A stretch of 24,143 bases of DNA from JBBRLG01 sp038231495 (GTDB lineage Bacteria > Planctomycetota > Planctomycetia > Gemmatales > Gemmataceae), in NCBI GenBank assembly GCA_038231495.1, contig JBBRLG010000035.1, forward strand, positions 1-24,143. The letters run 5' to 3'. How positions within the stretch are numbered: position 1 is the first letter of the stretch; each line of letters begins with the position of its first letter. A model generated the notes under the pieces. It saw only the letters and a list, made by a program, of their open reading frames with translations. It was not told the DNA's origin and searched no databases. This document shows positions 1-6,245 of this stretch, one piece after another. The translations under genes were made by a program, and so were the position numbers.

Positions 1-1
1 G

Positions 2-316
2 ATGAATGCGATCAAAGCGACCTGGACCCACGGCCAGATTGTGCCGGCCGAGCCCGTGGATTGGCCGGAAGGCAGTGAGTTGCGCGTCGAGCCTGTCGTG
101 CCGAAGGGTGAGAAGATCGGTTTGACTGACGAAGAATGGCGAGACGACCCCGAGTCCATCGCGGCCTGGATCGCGGCCGTTGAAAAGATCGAGCCGCTGA
201 TCTGGGCGGACGGAGAACGCGAAGAGTACGAGCGCTACCGCGAGAAATGTCGCCAATTCAACCTCGATGCTGTTCGCAAGCAGATGGACGAGATGCCCGG
301 TGGTGACTCGCCATGA
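2..316 (+). CDS. DUF104/AF2212-like antitoxin of a type II toxin-antitoxin pair
   Basis: Predicted 104-aa antitoxin that would bind and neutralise the PIN toxin encoded by the next gene. The first 35 residues (MNAIKATWTHGQIVPAEP, then WPEG) follow the short beta-strand pattern of the DUF104/AF2212-like antitoxin family: a basic start, 'G-I-P-EPVD-PEGSE' and a V-rich strand. The rest (about residues 40-104) is acidic, charged and helical, as expected for a toxin-wrapping tail. The stop overlaps the toxin start by 4 bp (ATGA, 313-316), so the two are translationally coupled. The ATG lies at the second base of the window, so the RBS and promoter are out of view and a longer upstream start cannot be excluded. 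The family call rests on the N-terminal motif only. Confidence 0.72.
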   Translation: MNAIKATWTHGQIVPAEPVDWPEGSELRVEPVVPKGEKIGLTDEEWRDDPESIAAWIAAVEKIEPLIWADGEREEYERYREKCRQFNLDAVRKQMDEMPGGDSP

Positions 317-723
317 AACGTCGCTACTTGCTCGACACGGGAATCGCCCAAGATTATCAAGCGGGACGCGGTGGAATCCGCGAGCGAGCGATCGCGCAGC
401 GGAAGAGCGGCCATCGCATCGGAATTTGCGTGCCCGTCTTGGGGGAACTCTGGAGCGGCGTGGCATGCAGTGCGAGCCGGCAGCGAAACTTGGAACTCTT
501 GCGGCAAGCGCTTTTGACCCTCCTGATTTGGCCTTTCTCGGCAGAGGCTGCTGAAGAGTACGGCCGCATCTTTGCCGAGTTACGGCGGGCGGGCCGAATC
601 ATCCAGCAAGTTGACATACAGATCGGGGCCATCGCCCGAACGCTGCCCCATTGCGTGGTCGTGTCGAAAGATACCGACCTGTCGGCGATTTCCGGAATCA
701 GTGTTGAGAATTGGGCGTCGTGA
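313..723 (+). CDS. PIN-domain (VapC-like) ribonuclease toxin
   Basis: A 136-aa PIN-domain protein, expected to be a Mg-dependent endoribonuclease toxin. The acidic active-site set is visible: D8 in YLLDTGIA, E45 in PVLGELWSG, D101 in QQVDIQIGAIA, and D120/D122 in the strand VVVSKDTDLSAI. The end, GISVENW, matches the usual close of VapC proteins. The length is typical (130-140 aa). The start is fixed by the ATGA overlap with the antitoxin gene, and the preceding gene is a plausible cognate antitoxin. Targets are unknown; VapC toxins usually cleave tRNA or rRNA loops. PIN assignment is strong, and the toxin role is inferred from the gene pair. Confidence 0.85.
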   Translation: MKRRYLLDTGIAQDYQAGRGGIRERAIAQRKSGHRIGICVPVLGELWSGVACSASRQRNLELLRQALLTLLIWPFSAEAAEEYGRIFAELRRAGRIIQQVDIQIGAIARTLPHCVVVSKDTDLSAISGISVENWAS

Positions 724-762
724 TGGCACCCCCTGCGCCAACCGGGGGGAAGAGCGTTTTTT

Positions 763-835
763 GCGAGACGCGAAAGAGGACGCAGTTCGATTCACAAACA
801 GAATGTGAATCGAACTGCGTCCCCTTTCTCGTTTC
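763..835. repeat. REP/MITE-like long hairpin
   Basis: A 19-bp perfect inverted repeat: GGACGCAGTTCGATTCACA (778-796) pairs with 804-822 across a 7-nt loop. Pairing continues outward with few mismatches, through an AAAG/CTTT step, to about 763 and 835. The arrangement '(A)AAGxGGAC...GTCCCCTTT' resembles extragenic palindromes mobilised by REP-associated tyrosine (IS200-like) transposases. No transposase gene is nearby. It lies 40 bp downstream of the PIN toxin stop, so it could also stop or protect that transcript. The hairpin is directly visible; the RAYT link is inference. Confidence 0.7.
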
Positions 836-978
836 CCGGCAGACCCGGCAACTGCATAGGATTCGGTACTCGTCGCCGCGGTGCTGCGGAACGGCCGGAC
901 GCCTTCGGCCGTAGCGCAGAAGCGGATTGCCCTCGGCATCCCGTCGGCCAGTTGAGGAAACGTGGGGTTAGCGCCGGC
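836..978. other. intergenic spacer, no gene seen
   Basis: High-GC spacer between the hairpin and the convergent end of the AbiTii-like gene. I see no convincing ORF, promoter or RNA in it. Confidence 0.5.
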
Positions 979-1962
979 TTACAGCCCCATTGACTTCTCG
1001 ATTGCCTTTGCCGCAACCGCCGTCCCAATCTTCGTTGCCACGTCCAATGTCCAAGTCCCGGCACGCTTCAACAAGGCGAACACGCTAGCGGCGTCGCCCT
1101 TCTTTGCGGCAGCTTCAGCCTCGGCGACGGCAGCGACAGCGTCGTCCTGAGCTGCGTTTTTGGACTCCGACAACATCGCCGTGCGGAGTCGTTCCAGGTC
1201 GTTGACCAAGTCGGCGAGGCTGTGGTCGCCGATTGCTTCCCGCAGAACTTGGACAAAATTGATGTTCTCGGCTTTGGCATTCGGACCCATCGCCCCAGCC
1301 TGTCCCGCTTGGTAAACGTCTCGCATCTCACCGCCCTCGATCAGTGTACAGTTGTTATAGACCCTTCTCGCCATCACAGAATCAATATCCACCTCGCTGA
1401 TTTTTCCCGCGACATCGTCGTCATTGTCGAGGTCCGGGTATTTGTCCCGCAGTTCCAGCAGGAATTCCAGCATACGAGAGCGCACGCTTGTCAGAAGAGC
1501 AGCGATGCTATGCCGCGAAATCAGCTTCACGGCGTGATTAAGAATGAAGTCTGGAATTATCTCACCGTTCAACCTGAGATAATTAATCACGTTGATGTCG
1601 AGGTCGATCCCTATTTGACCGTCTTTCCTAATCAGGTCTTCAATGAACGCGACCCCTTGCGTCATCGGCTCGTAATCAAGAAACTGTCGTATTTTCGGTT
1701 CCAGAATGGTTGTGGAGAGCGGAACATTTCTCACCCTTGACTGAAAATACCCGTTGAAATCGCCGCGAATGGCGCATCCGATGATACGATAGTCAGGGAG
1801 GTTGTTTTTGTCGCCGTACCCATCAATCTCTGAGTTCACCCACTGCCGGAACTTTCGACTCCTGAGCCGGTGCGCCAGCACCTTGGCTTTTAGCAACACA
1901 TCCAGAAGGGAGTTGTTTTTCTGGTCGGCAACGTCGTCAATCAACTGCGAGAATCGGCTCAT
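979..1962 (-). CDS. AbiTii-domain protein (candidate abortive-infection effector)
   Basis: A 327-aa protein. Residues about 10-195 match the AbiTii domain: the N-terminal helix LLDVLLKAKVLAHRLRSRKF, then WVNSEIDGYG and LPDYR, which are the recognisable family motifs. AbiTii is named after a lactococcal phage abortive-infection protein; its biochemical activity is not established. Residues 217-228 carry a glycine-rich linker (QAGQAGAMGPNA). Residues 249-270 look helical, 272-290 are Ala/Glu-rich, and 297-327 form a hydrophobic or amphipathic helix ending AIEKSMGL that could insert in a membrane. The start has GAGGAG 12 nt upstream, slightly far. Two 60-nt lines inside the gene (1501-1620) are only 45% G+C, far below the window's core genes, which suggests horizontal acquisition. 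It lies 73 bp downstream of a same-strand 99-aa gene. The anti-phage role is inference. Confidence 0.7.
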   Translation of the reverse strand: MSRFSQLIDDVADQKNNSLLDVLLKAKVLAHRLRSRKFRQWVNSEIDGYGDKNNLPDYRIIGCAIRGDFNGYFQSRVRNVPLSTTILEPKIRQFLDYEPMTQGVAFIEDLIRKDGQIGIDLDINVINYLRLNGEIIPDFILNHAVKLISRHSIAALLTSVRSRMLEFLLELRDKYPDLDNDDDVAGKISEVDIDSVMARRVYNNCTLIEGGEMRDVYQAGQAGAMGPNAKAENINFVQVLREAIGDHSLADLVNDLERLRTAMLSESKNAAQDDAVAAVAEAEAAAKKGDAASVFALLKRAGTWTLDVATKIGTAVAAKAIEKSMGL

Positions 1963-2035
1963 GGGGTCGGATTGCTCCTCAAATTGAAATCGTGGCGCCG
2001 GCCTCCCAGCCGGCTACCCTTTCAGGTCGGCGCTG

Positions 2036-2335
2036 TCACTCCAACCAGCGCCAAAGTTCCTCGCCTTGGGGGGGCGCTTCTTCCGTTTGATGCTCCACAA
2101 CCCGGTTGTCTTCGATCAGTACGGTTTCCGTTCGGGCGTTCGGTGCGGTCGGGCTGTCCTCAAGCCGATCCACCTTTAGGAAGCCCGATCGGCCACCAGC
2201 AACGCACTGCTCGTTGAACTGATAGTGCAGTCCCTCTTTCTCGCTCTGATGCGTCCGGCGATACCGCGCCTTCAAGTCCTTCACGCAATCCGCGAAGCTC
2301 TCGTACTGGAATCTGTCCACAAATCTTTGCAGCAT
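2036..2335 (-). CDS. small uncharacterised protein upstream of the AbiTii gene
   Basis: A 99-aa soluble protein that I do not recognise. It begins MLQRFVDRFQYESFADCVKDL, continues with a basic helical stretch (about residues 18-35), and ends in an acidic, glutamate-rich tail (EEAPPQGEELWRWLE). There is no signal peptide or membrane segment. The longer frame that continues upstream is not used: an excellent AAGGAG sits 9 nt before the ATG at 2333-2335, and codons before it look non-coding. It points the same way as the AbiTii-like gene with a 73-bp gap, so the two may share a transcript. It could be a partner or regulator of that protein, but nothing in the sequence proves this. Confidence 0.6.
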   Translation of the reverse strand: MLQRFVDRFQYESFADCVKDLKARYRRTHQSEKEGLHYQFNEQCVAGGRSGFLKVDRLEDSPTAPNARTETVLIEDNRVVEHQTEEAPPQGEELWRWLE

Positions 2336-2595
2336 GGTCGTTCTCTCCTTCGCGTTCTGCCCTTCCTCCCTCCATGAAGGTCGCATTAGCCCTGCGCCAC
2401 GTTGCCTAGCGCAACGGTCCATCTTACCGTAGCGCCCCCAATTTCCCGCAAGCCCAGTACAGCTAAAGGGCCTGGTTGCCCCAGCCCGTGCCGACGCCCA
2501 TGGGGCACCGACGGGCAGTTGCACGTCGCGTTCGGGCGCGAACCTCGATACCATTCAGGTGTCTTCCCGTACACCACGACAGGAGGGCCGGGCCG
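2336..2595. promoter_or_regulatory. divergent intergenic region with small palindromes
   Basis: 260 bp between two divergently transcribed genes, so promoters for both should lie here. Visible: a 6-bp palindrome CGTTGC-CTAGC-GCAACG (2400-2416) that could be an operator, and the SD of the rightward gene (AGGAGG, 2581-2586). I cannot pick convincing -35/-10 pairs. Confidence 0.35.
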
Positions 2596-3558
2596 ATGAC
2601 GCCGCGACAAATCGAGGCATGGGCGATCCGCGTGATCGAGCGCGTCGAGAAAAAGCAGAACGTCGAGGACACCCTCGTCGAACTGAAAGCCGAGTGGCCG
2701 GGCGACCCGAACAGAGCTGCCCGACGAATCGGCGGGCACGCGAACGCCGCCCGCGGCGAGCCTGTCCTCTGGTTGATCGGCGTCGATGAGAAGGCCGGCA
2801 ACGTGGTCGGCGCGCCGTTTTCGGAGTTCGCAAACTGGTATCCCGCCGTCGAGAAAGAGTTCGACGGGATAGCGCCGCGGTGCATCCCCCTCAACGTCCC
2901 GCACAACGGCGTCACGGTCGTGGCCTTGCTGTTTGAAACCGACCGCGCCCCGTTCGTAGTCCGGAACGCAGTCCACGGTCAGCCGAGCGGCGGGCCAGTG
3001 TCGTTTGAAGTTCCCTGGCGCAACGGCTCACGCATCGACTCCGCAAAGCGTGCCGACCTATTGAAGCTGCTTACGCCTGCGGCGAAGCTCCCCGACGTGG
3101 AATTGCTCGCAGCGGTGGTGTGTGCGCACGAGTGCATCGAACCACCACGGCCCGCGCATATCTCTTGGCAAATGGACGTGTATCTGTTCGTCACCCCGCG
3201 CGGCGACGCCCCAGTCGTCATTCCGACGCATCGGTGTGAGTCTTCAGTTCAACCGAGCGAAGCGAGTGGTTATTCGCTCCCTCTCGCAAACTTCTCTCTC
3301 GGCTCCGATTCGCCCGGCAACGTTAGAACGAAGAGTGCTGTGACCGTCAACACGCCCGGCGTCGTCATCATCACGGCATATTACCAACAAACGGGCTACT
3401 CCCTTCCGCTAAAATCAGAAACCGTCCGTATCGCTGGCAAGGCCCGTCCAATCGGAGCGGACGGGTCGATTGACTGGAGTTGTGACCTTGCACGGTGCTA
3501 CCCAGAACGCAAAGACCTAGCCGGTTTTTGGGGGTTAGGCCCCTTCACATCGTTTTGA
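2596..3558 (+). CDS. AlbA_2/Schlafen-like domain protein with unknown C-terminal half
   Basis: A 320-aa protein. Residues about 20-160 match the AlbA_2 (Schlafen-type, 'putative DNA-binding') fold: VELKAEWP (28-35), RAARRIGGHANAARGEP (40-56), LWLIGVDEKAGNVVG (59-72) and the late WRNGSRIDSAKRADL (141-155), equivalent to the family's R-G-S/T motif. Residues 165-320 form a beta-rich C-terminal region I do not recognise. AlbA_2 domains bind nucleic acid, and several relatives act in defence or tRNA cleavage, but no such activity can be read here. The start is chosen at the ATG with AGGAGG 9 nt upstream; the frame continues 40 codons further but without homology. The location, inside an accessory block beside AbiTii and toxin-antitoxin genes, hints at a stress or defence role. 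Confidence 0.65.
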   Translation: MTPRQIEAWAIRVIERVEKKQNVEDTLVELKAEWPGDPNRAARRIGGHANAARGEPVLWLIGVDEKAGNVVGAPFSEFANWYPAVEKEFDGIAPRCIPLNVPHNGVTVVALLFETDRAPFVVRNAVHGQPSGGPVSFEVPWRNGSRIDSAKRADLLKLLTPAAKLPDVELLAAVVCAHECIEPPRPAHISWQMDVYLFVTPRGDAPVVIPTHRCESSVQPSEASGYSLPLANFSLGSDSPGNVRTKSAVTVNTPGVVIITAYYQQTGYSLPLKSETVRIAGKARPIGADGSIDWSCDLARCYPERKDLAGFWGLGPFTSF

Positions 3559-4091
3559 GATTCGGCAACGCCGTCATCGCCGCGACCCCCTGCGGACGCG
3601 ACCCTTGTCCCCTGCCTGCGGCGTCCCGGCTGGCCTACGCGAAGCGGCTACGCTTGCGACCACGGCCCGGCCGCCGGGTTTCGCGTTGGAACCGATTCGC
3701 CGGCCGTTTTCTCACCTTCGCGCACCGCGCCGCCTGAAATCCGGTCTAGCTTGCCGAAACTGGCCGGTTCATAAACAAACGTCCGTTTGCTTACGGTGAA
3801 TGCCCGTCGGTGAGCGCCGCTGACGGTCAATCGTTGTCGTGCAAGTTATGGACAGAAAGGGTCAATGCTGTACTGCGGGGAGACAAAGGGCAAGGTTTCA
3901 AGCCCGTTGTCCACTCCGGAAGTGACCAAAGATTTGTAGCGACTTGTCCTGACTGGACGCACCGTTAGCGCTGCCGGCGCGCAAGCCGCGGCGGAGGCGG
4001 TGGGGCGGCGGTTAAGCGGTCCAGGTACTCGCGAATTTGCGCCGTGGTCAAACCCGCTAGCCGCACATCGGGAGGCGGGGATTGTGTGAGG
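3559..4091. other. 533-bp gap, mostly empty; possible 33-codon ORF or gene remnant
   Basis: No convincing full gene. On the minus strand, 3965-4066 reads as a GTG-started 33-residue peptide (MRLAGLTTAQIREYLDRL then a proline run and LARRQR) with GC-rich third positions but no SD. It may be a remnant of a larger protein tail. A short hairpin CAAACG-TC-CGTTTG lies at 3776-3789, too short to call a terminator. Nothing else is supported. Confidence 0.3.
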
Positions 4092-4664
4092 CTACCTCTT
4101 CGGTTTGGCGTTGCCGGGGGCGGCGCGGTCGTAGCGTGCGACGTAGACGCCGCTCTTGTTCGTGTAGCCCCGGACGTGGACCACCTTCTCGCCGGTCGGC
4201 GTGACGTGGACCACGCCGTCGGTGTGGTCGAAGTCCTCGTCGCTGGTGAGGGAGTTGGCGGGGGAGGTCGAATCGCCTCGCGAGTGAGTCGGAGACGACA
4301 TGCCGCCAAGACAGCAGCACGCGATTGGAAACAGCACCACAGTGGCCGCAATGCAGCCGCCGACGATCAGAAACAGGTGCATTTGCCGTTTCTTATTCCT
4401 CGAATAAGCGTCGCCCTCCGGAGTAGCCAAGAACGCGCTTTGTTCTTCGGCTCTTTGGGCCGCCGCTTCCCTTCGTTCTTCGGCTGCTTGGGCTTTTGCT
4501 TCGGCTCTTTCGGCCGCGGCCACCTTGCAGGACGGTTCGAGTTTGTAGTGCTTGTGGAGGCAAGATTCCGAGCAGAGCATGCAGCTACAGCCGGGACAGC
4601 AGCGAAAATTGTGGACCTTGCGGTTGCAGTGCGAACAGTGGGTTGGCGTGGAAAACAGGGGCAT
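4092..4664 (-). CDS. cysteine-rich zinc-ribbon-like membrane protein
   Basis: A 190-aa protein of unknown function. Residues 10-46 hold nine cysteines and several histidines (C10, C13, C22, C23, C26, C28, C31, C35, C46), which look like a compact zinc-binding module. Residues 48-78 are Ala/Glu/Arg-rich and probably a coiled coil. Residues 97-119 are one hydrophobic segment (FLIVGGCIAATVVLFPIACC) that would anchor it in a membrane. Residues 140-190 contain repeated V-H-V strands (VVHVTPTGEKVVHVRGY). The start is supported by GGAGGA 6 nt upstream. It is the last gene before the tRNA-Ser fragment. The family is not recognised; the topology is inferred. Confidence 0.65.
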   Translation of the reverse strand: MPLFSTPTHCSHCNRKVHNFRCCPGCSCMLCSESCLHKHYKLEPSCKVAAAERAEAKAQAAEERREAAAQRAEEQSAFLATPEGDAYSRNKKRQMHLFLIVGGCIAATVVLFPIACCCLGGMSSPTHSRGDSTSPANSLTSDEDFDHTDGVVHVTPTGEKVVHVRGYTNKSGVYVARYDRAAPGNAKPKR

Positions 4665-5091
4665 GACGGCTCCTCCGGGATGGGCGGCCGGAGGATTGTC
4701 CAGCTGAAAACAGGCGATTGCAAGCGGAATTCTCAGTCAGCGTCGGGCTTCTTTTTTCGGCCGCGCCCCATCCGCCGCCGCCCGGATGCCGTGCCCCCGC
4801 CCCCGGATATGCCCCAGGACGCCGACGTTCGCGTAGGTCGCGTCCGGGCGGGCGGAGTTGGGGAGGAATGCCCCCGCCCGTTCCCCCGCGATTTTAGGGA
4901 GGCTTCGCGGTCCCTCACTGCCGTCGTGCTTCGCCGGGCAGAGGCGAAATCGAGCGGTAGTATGTACTACCGGAAGGGCACATTTCGGGACGTTTTGGGA
5001 CGTTTTGGCAAAAGGCCGGGAAGTGTGAAAACCCCTATTTTCCTAGGGTTTTCTTGCGTTTTCAGGGGATAAGCGACAATTGAGATATAGT
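4665..5091. other. intergenic end-of-element region rich in small repeats
   Basis: No gene is seen. Within 125 bp there are: an imperfectly spaced inverted repeat TTCGCC/GGCGAA (4931-4948), a near-perfect palindrome CGGTAGTA-TG-TACTACCG (4955-4972), two exact tandem copies of GGGACGTTTT (4987-4996, 4997-5006), and GAAAACCC/GGGTTTTC arms (5027-5034, 5046-5053). These lie directly beside the truncated tRNA-Ser and could be recombinase arm/core sites or a terminator for an inserted element. The motifs are visible; the attachment-site reading is inference. Confidence 0.4.
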
Positions 5092-5131
5092 TTTAGCAAA
5101 GCGGTGCTATCGGCCACTCAGCCACCTCTCC
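5092..5131 (-). pseudogene. 5' fragment of tRNA-Ser(GCU), truncated after the anticodon loop
   Basis: Read on the minus strand from 5131, the sequence starts GGAGAGGTGGCTGAGTGG and continues CCGATAGCA, then the anticodon arm CCGCT-TTGCTAA. These are the 7-nt acceptor strand, the serine-type D arm, and an anticodon loop with GCT at positions 34-36. The expected 3' anticodon strand (AGCGG), variable arm and T arm are absent: after base 40 the sequence becomes AT-rich and unrelated. I searched 4100-5090 by eye for a T-loop (GTTCGAATCC-like) and found none. The gene therefore cannot make a functional tRNA. The break point is the usual anticodon-loop integration position for tyrosine recombinases, so this is probably a displaced half-gene. 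Confidence 0.75.
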
Positions 5132-5170
5132 GACCAACCGGACGAAAGTCCCGGCGGGTGGACGACGGGC

Positions 5171-5199
5171 ATTTTAGCAGCCCGCCGCCGGCATGACAA
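5171..5199 (-). promoter_or_regulatory. strong sigma70-type promoter of the truncated tRNA-Ser
   Basis: On the minus strand: TTGTCA (5194-5199), a 17-nt GC-rich spacer, then TAAAAT (5171-5176). Both boxes match consensus at five of six positions with ideal spacing. It would start transcription near 5164, about 33 nt before the tRNA 5' end, leaving a leader with a small CCGGGAC/GTCCGG stem for RNase P processing. The promoter now faces into the accessory block. Confidence 0.7.
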
Positions 5200-5235
5200 T
5201 CTTTCCTTTGTCGGGGCCACAGTCCTGAAGCCGTC

Positions 5236-5289
5236 TTATCGCAGGGTGCGATAATCCTCCTTGACTTATCGCGACCTGCGATTATTATT
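5236..5289 (+). promoter_or_regulatory. higBA promoter with two palindromic operators
   Basis: Operator 1, TTATCGCAGGGTGCGATAA (5236-5254), is a perfect palindrome with 8-bp arms. Operator 2, TTATCGCGACCTGCGATTA (5266-5284), is a degenerate copy. Their centres are 30 bp apart, near three helical turns, so dimers would sit on one face. The promoter is TTGACT (5261-5266), 16 nt, TATTAT (5283-5288), so operator 2 fills the spacer. This fits autorepression by the HigA protein or HigBA complex encoded downstream. The binding itself is inferred. Confidence 0.7.
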
Positions 5290-5324
5290 GCTGTAGCGAG
5301 CTGTTCCGGACCGATTGGTGCGCT

Positions 5325-5753
5325 GTGCGAGTCATTGCCAAACCGCGACTACAGCAGTTTTGGGAGTCTCGGAAGGACGACGCAGCGCGCGCCGAGCGCG
5401 ATCTGTCGGCCTGGTACAAGGCGGCCAAGCATGCCGACTGGGCTAATTTTGGAATGCTCAAGCAGACGTTTGGGTCAGCCGATCAAGTCGGCAACTGTGT
5501 CGTATTCGATGTGGGCAACAACCGTTACCGGCTGATCGGCCGGGTGAAGTACGCCAGAGATCCCGTCGATGGCGTTGGTGCCCTTAAGGGCATCATTTAT
5601 GTCTTGAAGGTGATGGATCACAAGGAATACGACAAGAAACGTTGGCCCGGCGAATGCGGGTGCCACAAGCCCCCGCCTACTAAGCCGGCCGAGGCGAAAA
5701 AGTTGCCCCTAAAGAGAGGGCCGCAACTGCGCGGACGAAAGGCAAGAAGGTAA
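5325..5753 (+). CDS. higB: HigB-type mRNA interferase toxin with C-terminal extension
   Basis: A 142-aa toxin of the HigB family (RelE-like, ribosome-dependent mRNA cleavage). Recognisable family motifs are MRVIAKPRLQQFWES at the start, LSAWYKAAKHADW (27-39), FGSADQVGNCVVFDVGNNRYRL in the core and the late HKEYDKKRW. The GTG start is chosen because family members begin MRVI; no good SD is visible. HigB proteins are usually about 95-110 aa. This one adds roughly 35 residues after the conserved end, with a CGCHKPPP motif and a very basic tail (LKRGPQLRGRKARR). The antitoxin gene follows after 3 bp. The toxin-first order is typical of HigBA. Confidence 0.88.
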   Translation: MRVIAKPRLQQFWESRKDDAARAERDLSAWYKAAKHADWANFGMLKQTFGSADQVGNCVVFDVGNNRYRLIGRVKYARDPVDGVGALKGIIYVLKVMDHKEYDKKRWPGECGCHKPPPTKPAEAKKLPLKRGPQLRGRKARR

Positions 5754-5756
5754 GCA

Positions 5757-6173
5757 ATGGCCGTCAAGACCATCGACAAGACGCTGCCCAACACCTACTT
5801 CAAGCTGGTGCTGAAGTTTCCGCTAACCCACATCCGAGACGATGCTCATCTCGCCGATGCTCACGGGATGATCGACCGCCTGCTGGAAAAGAACCTCGAT
5901 GACGGACAGCAGCAGTACCTCGACGTCTTAACGGACCTCGTCGAAGCCTACGAGGACGAACACCACTCGATCCCCGACGCTTCCGACGTGGACGTGCTGC
6001 GCGAACTGATGCGGTCGAACGAGTTCAACCAGCCAATGCTCGCGAAGAGGGCAGGGATCGCGCAGTCCACTATTTCCGCCGTCCTGAATGGTGACCGGTC
6101 GCTAACCAAGGAACAGGTGATCAAACTCGCGAAGGTCTTCGGCGTCTCCCCGGCAGTGTTCCTACCGGCCTGA
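5757..6173 (+). CDS. higA: HigA antitoxin, XRE-type helix-turn-helix repressor
   Basis: A 138-aa protein. Residues 20-75 (FPLTHIRDDAHL, IDRLL, YLDVLTDLVEAYEDEHH) match the conserved N-terminal region of HigA antitoxins. Residues 78-135 hold an XRE helix-turn-helix with the recognition helix region MLAKRAGIAQSTISAVLNG followed by LTKEQVIKLAKVFGV. It should neutralise HigB and repress the operon at the two palindromes at 5236-5284. An SD-like AAGAAGG overlaps the end of higB, 3 bp before the ATG region, so translation is probably coupled. Confidence 0.9.
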   Translation: MAVKTIDKTLPNTYFKLVLKFPLTHIRDDAHLADAHGMIDRLLEKNLDDGQQQYLDVLTDLVEAYEDEHHSIPDASDVDVLRELMRSNEFNQPMLAKRAGIAQSTISAVLNGDRSLTKEQVIKLAKVFGVSPAVFLPA

Positions 6174-6245
6174 AGTCTCGCCGGGCGGGGGAGCCGTCCT
6201 ACGATTGAACAACACCTCCCTTGATCCCGCACCCAGGAGCTTCTG

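Noticed and set aside
1991..2020. Possible repeat GCCGGCCTCCCA...GCCGGC, with a shorter match near 19788
   Set aside because: The shared core is only about 12 bp and GC-rich; too short to claim a repeat family from this window alone.
4044..5072. 342-codon plus-strand frame
   Set aside because: It overlaps the Cys-rich membrane protein on the other strand and runs through the repeat-rich spacer. Its composition is arginine/valine-rich without motifs; the minus-strand gene has a strong SD and clear domains.
5040..5131. Complete tRNA-Ser or a group I intron interrupting it
   Set aside because: No 3' anticodon strand, variable arm or T arm within 1 kb on the minus strand, and no recognisable group I core motifs; a truncated gene fits better.
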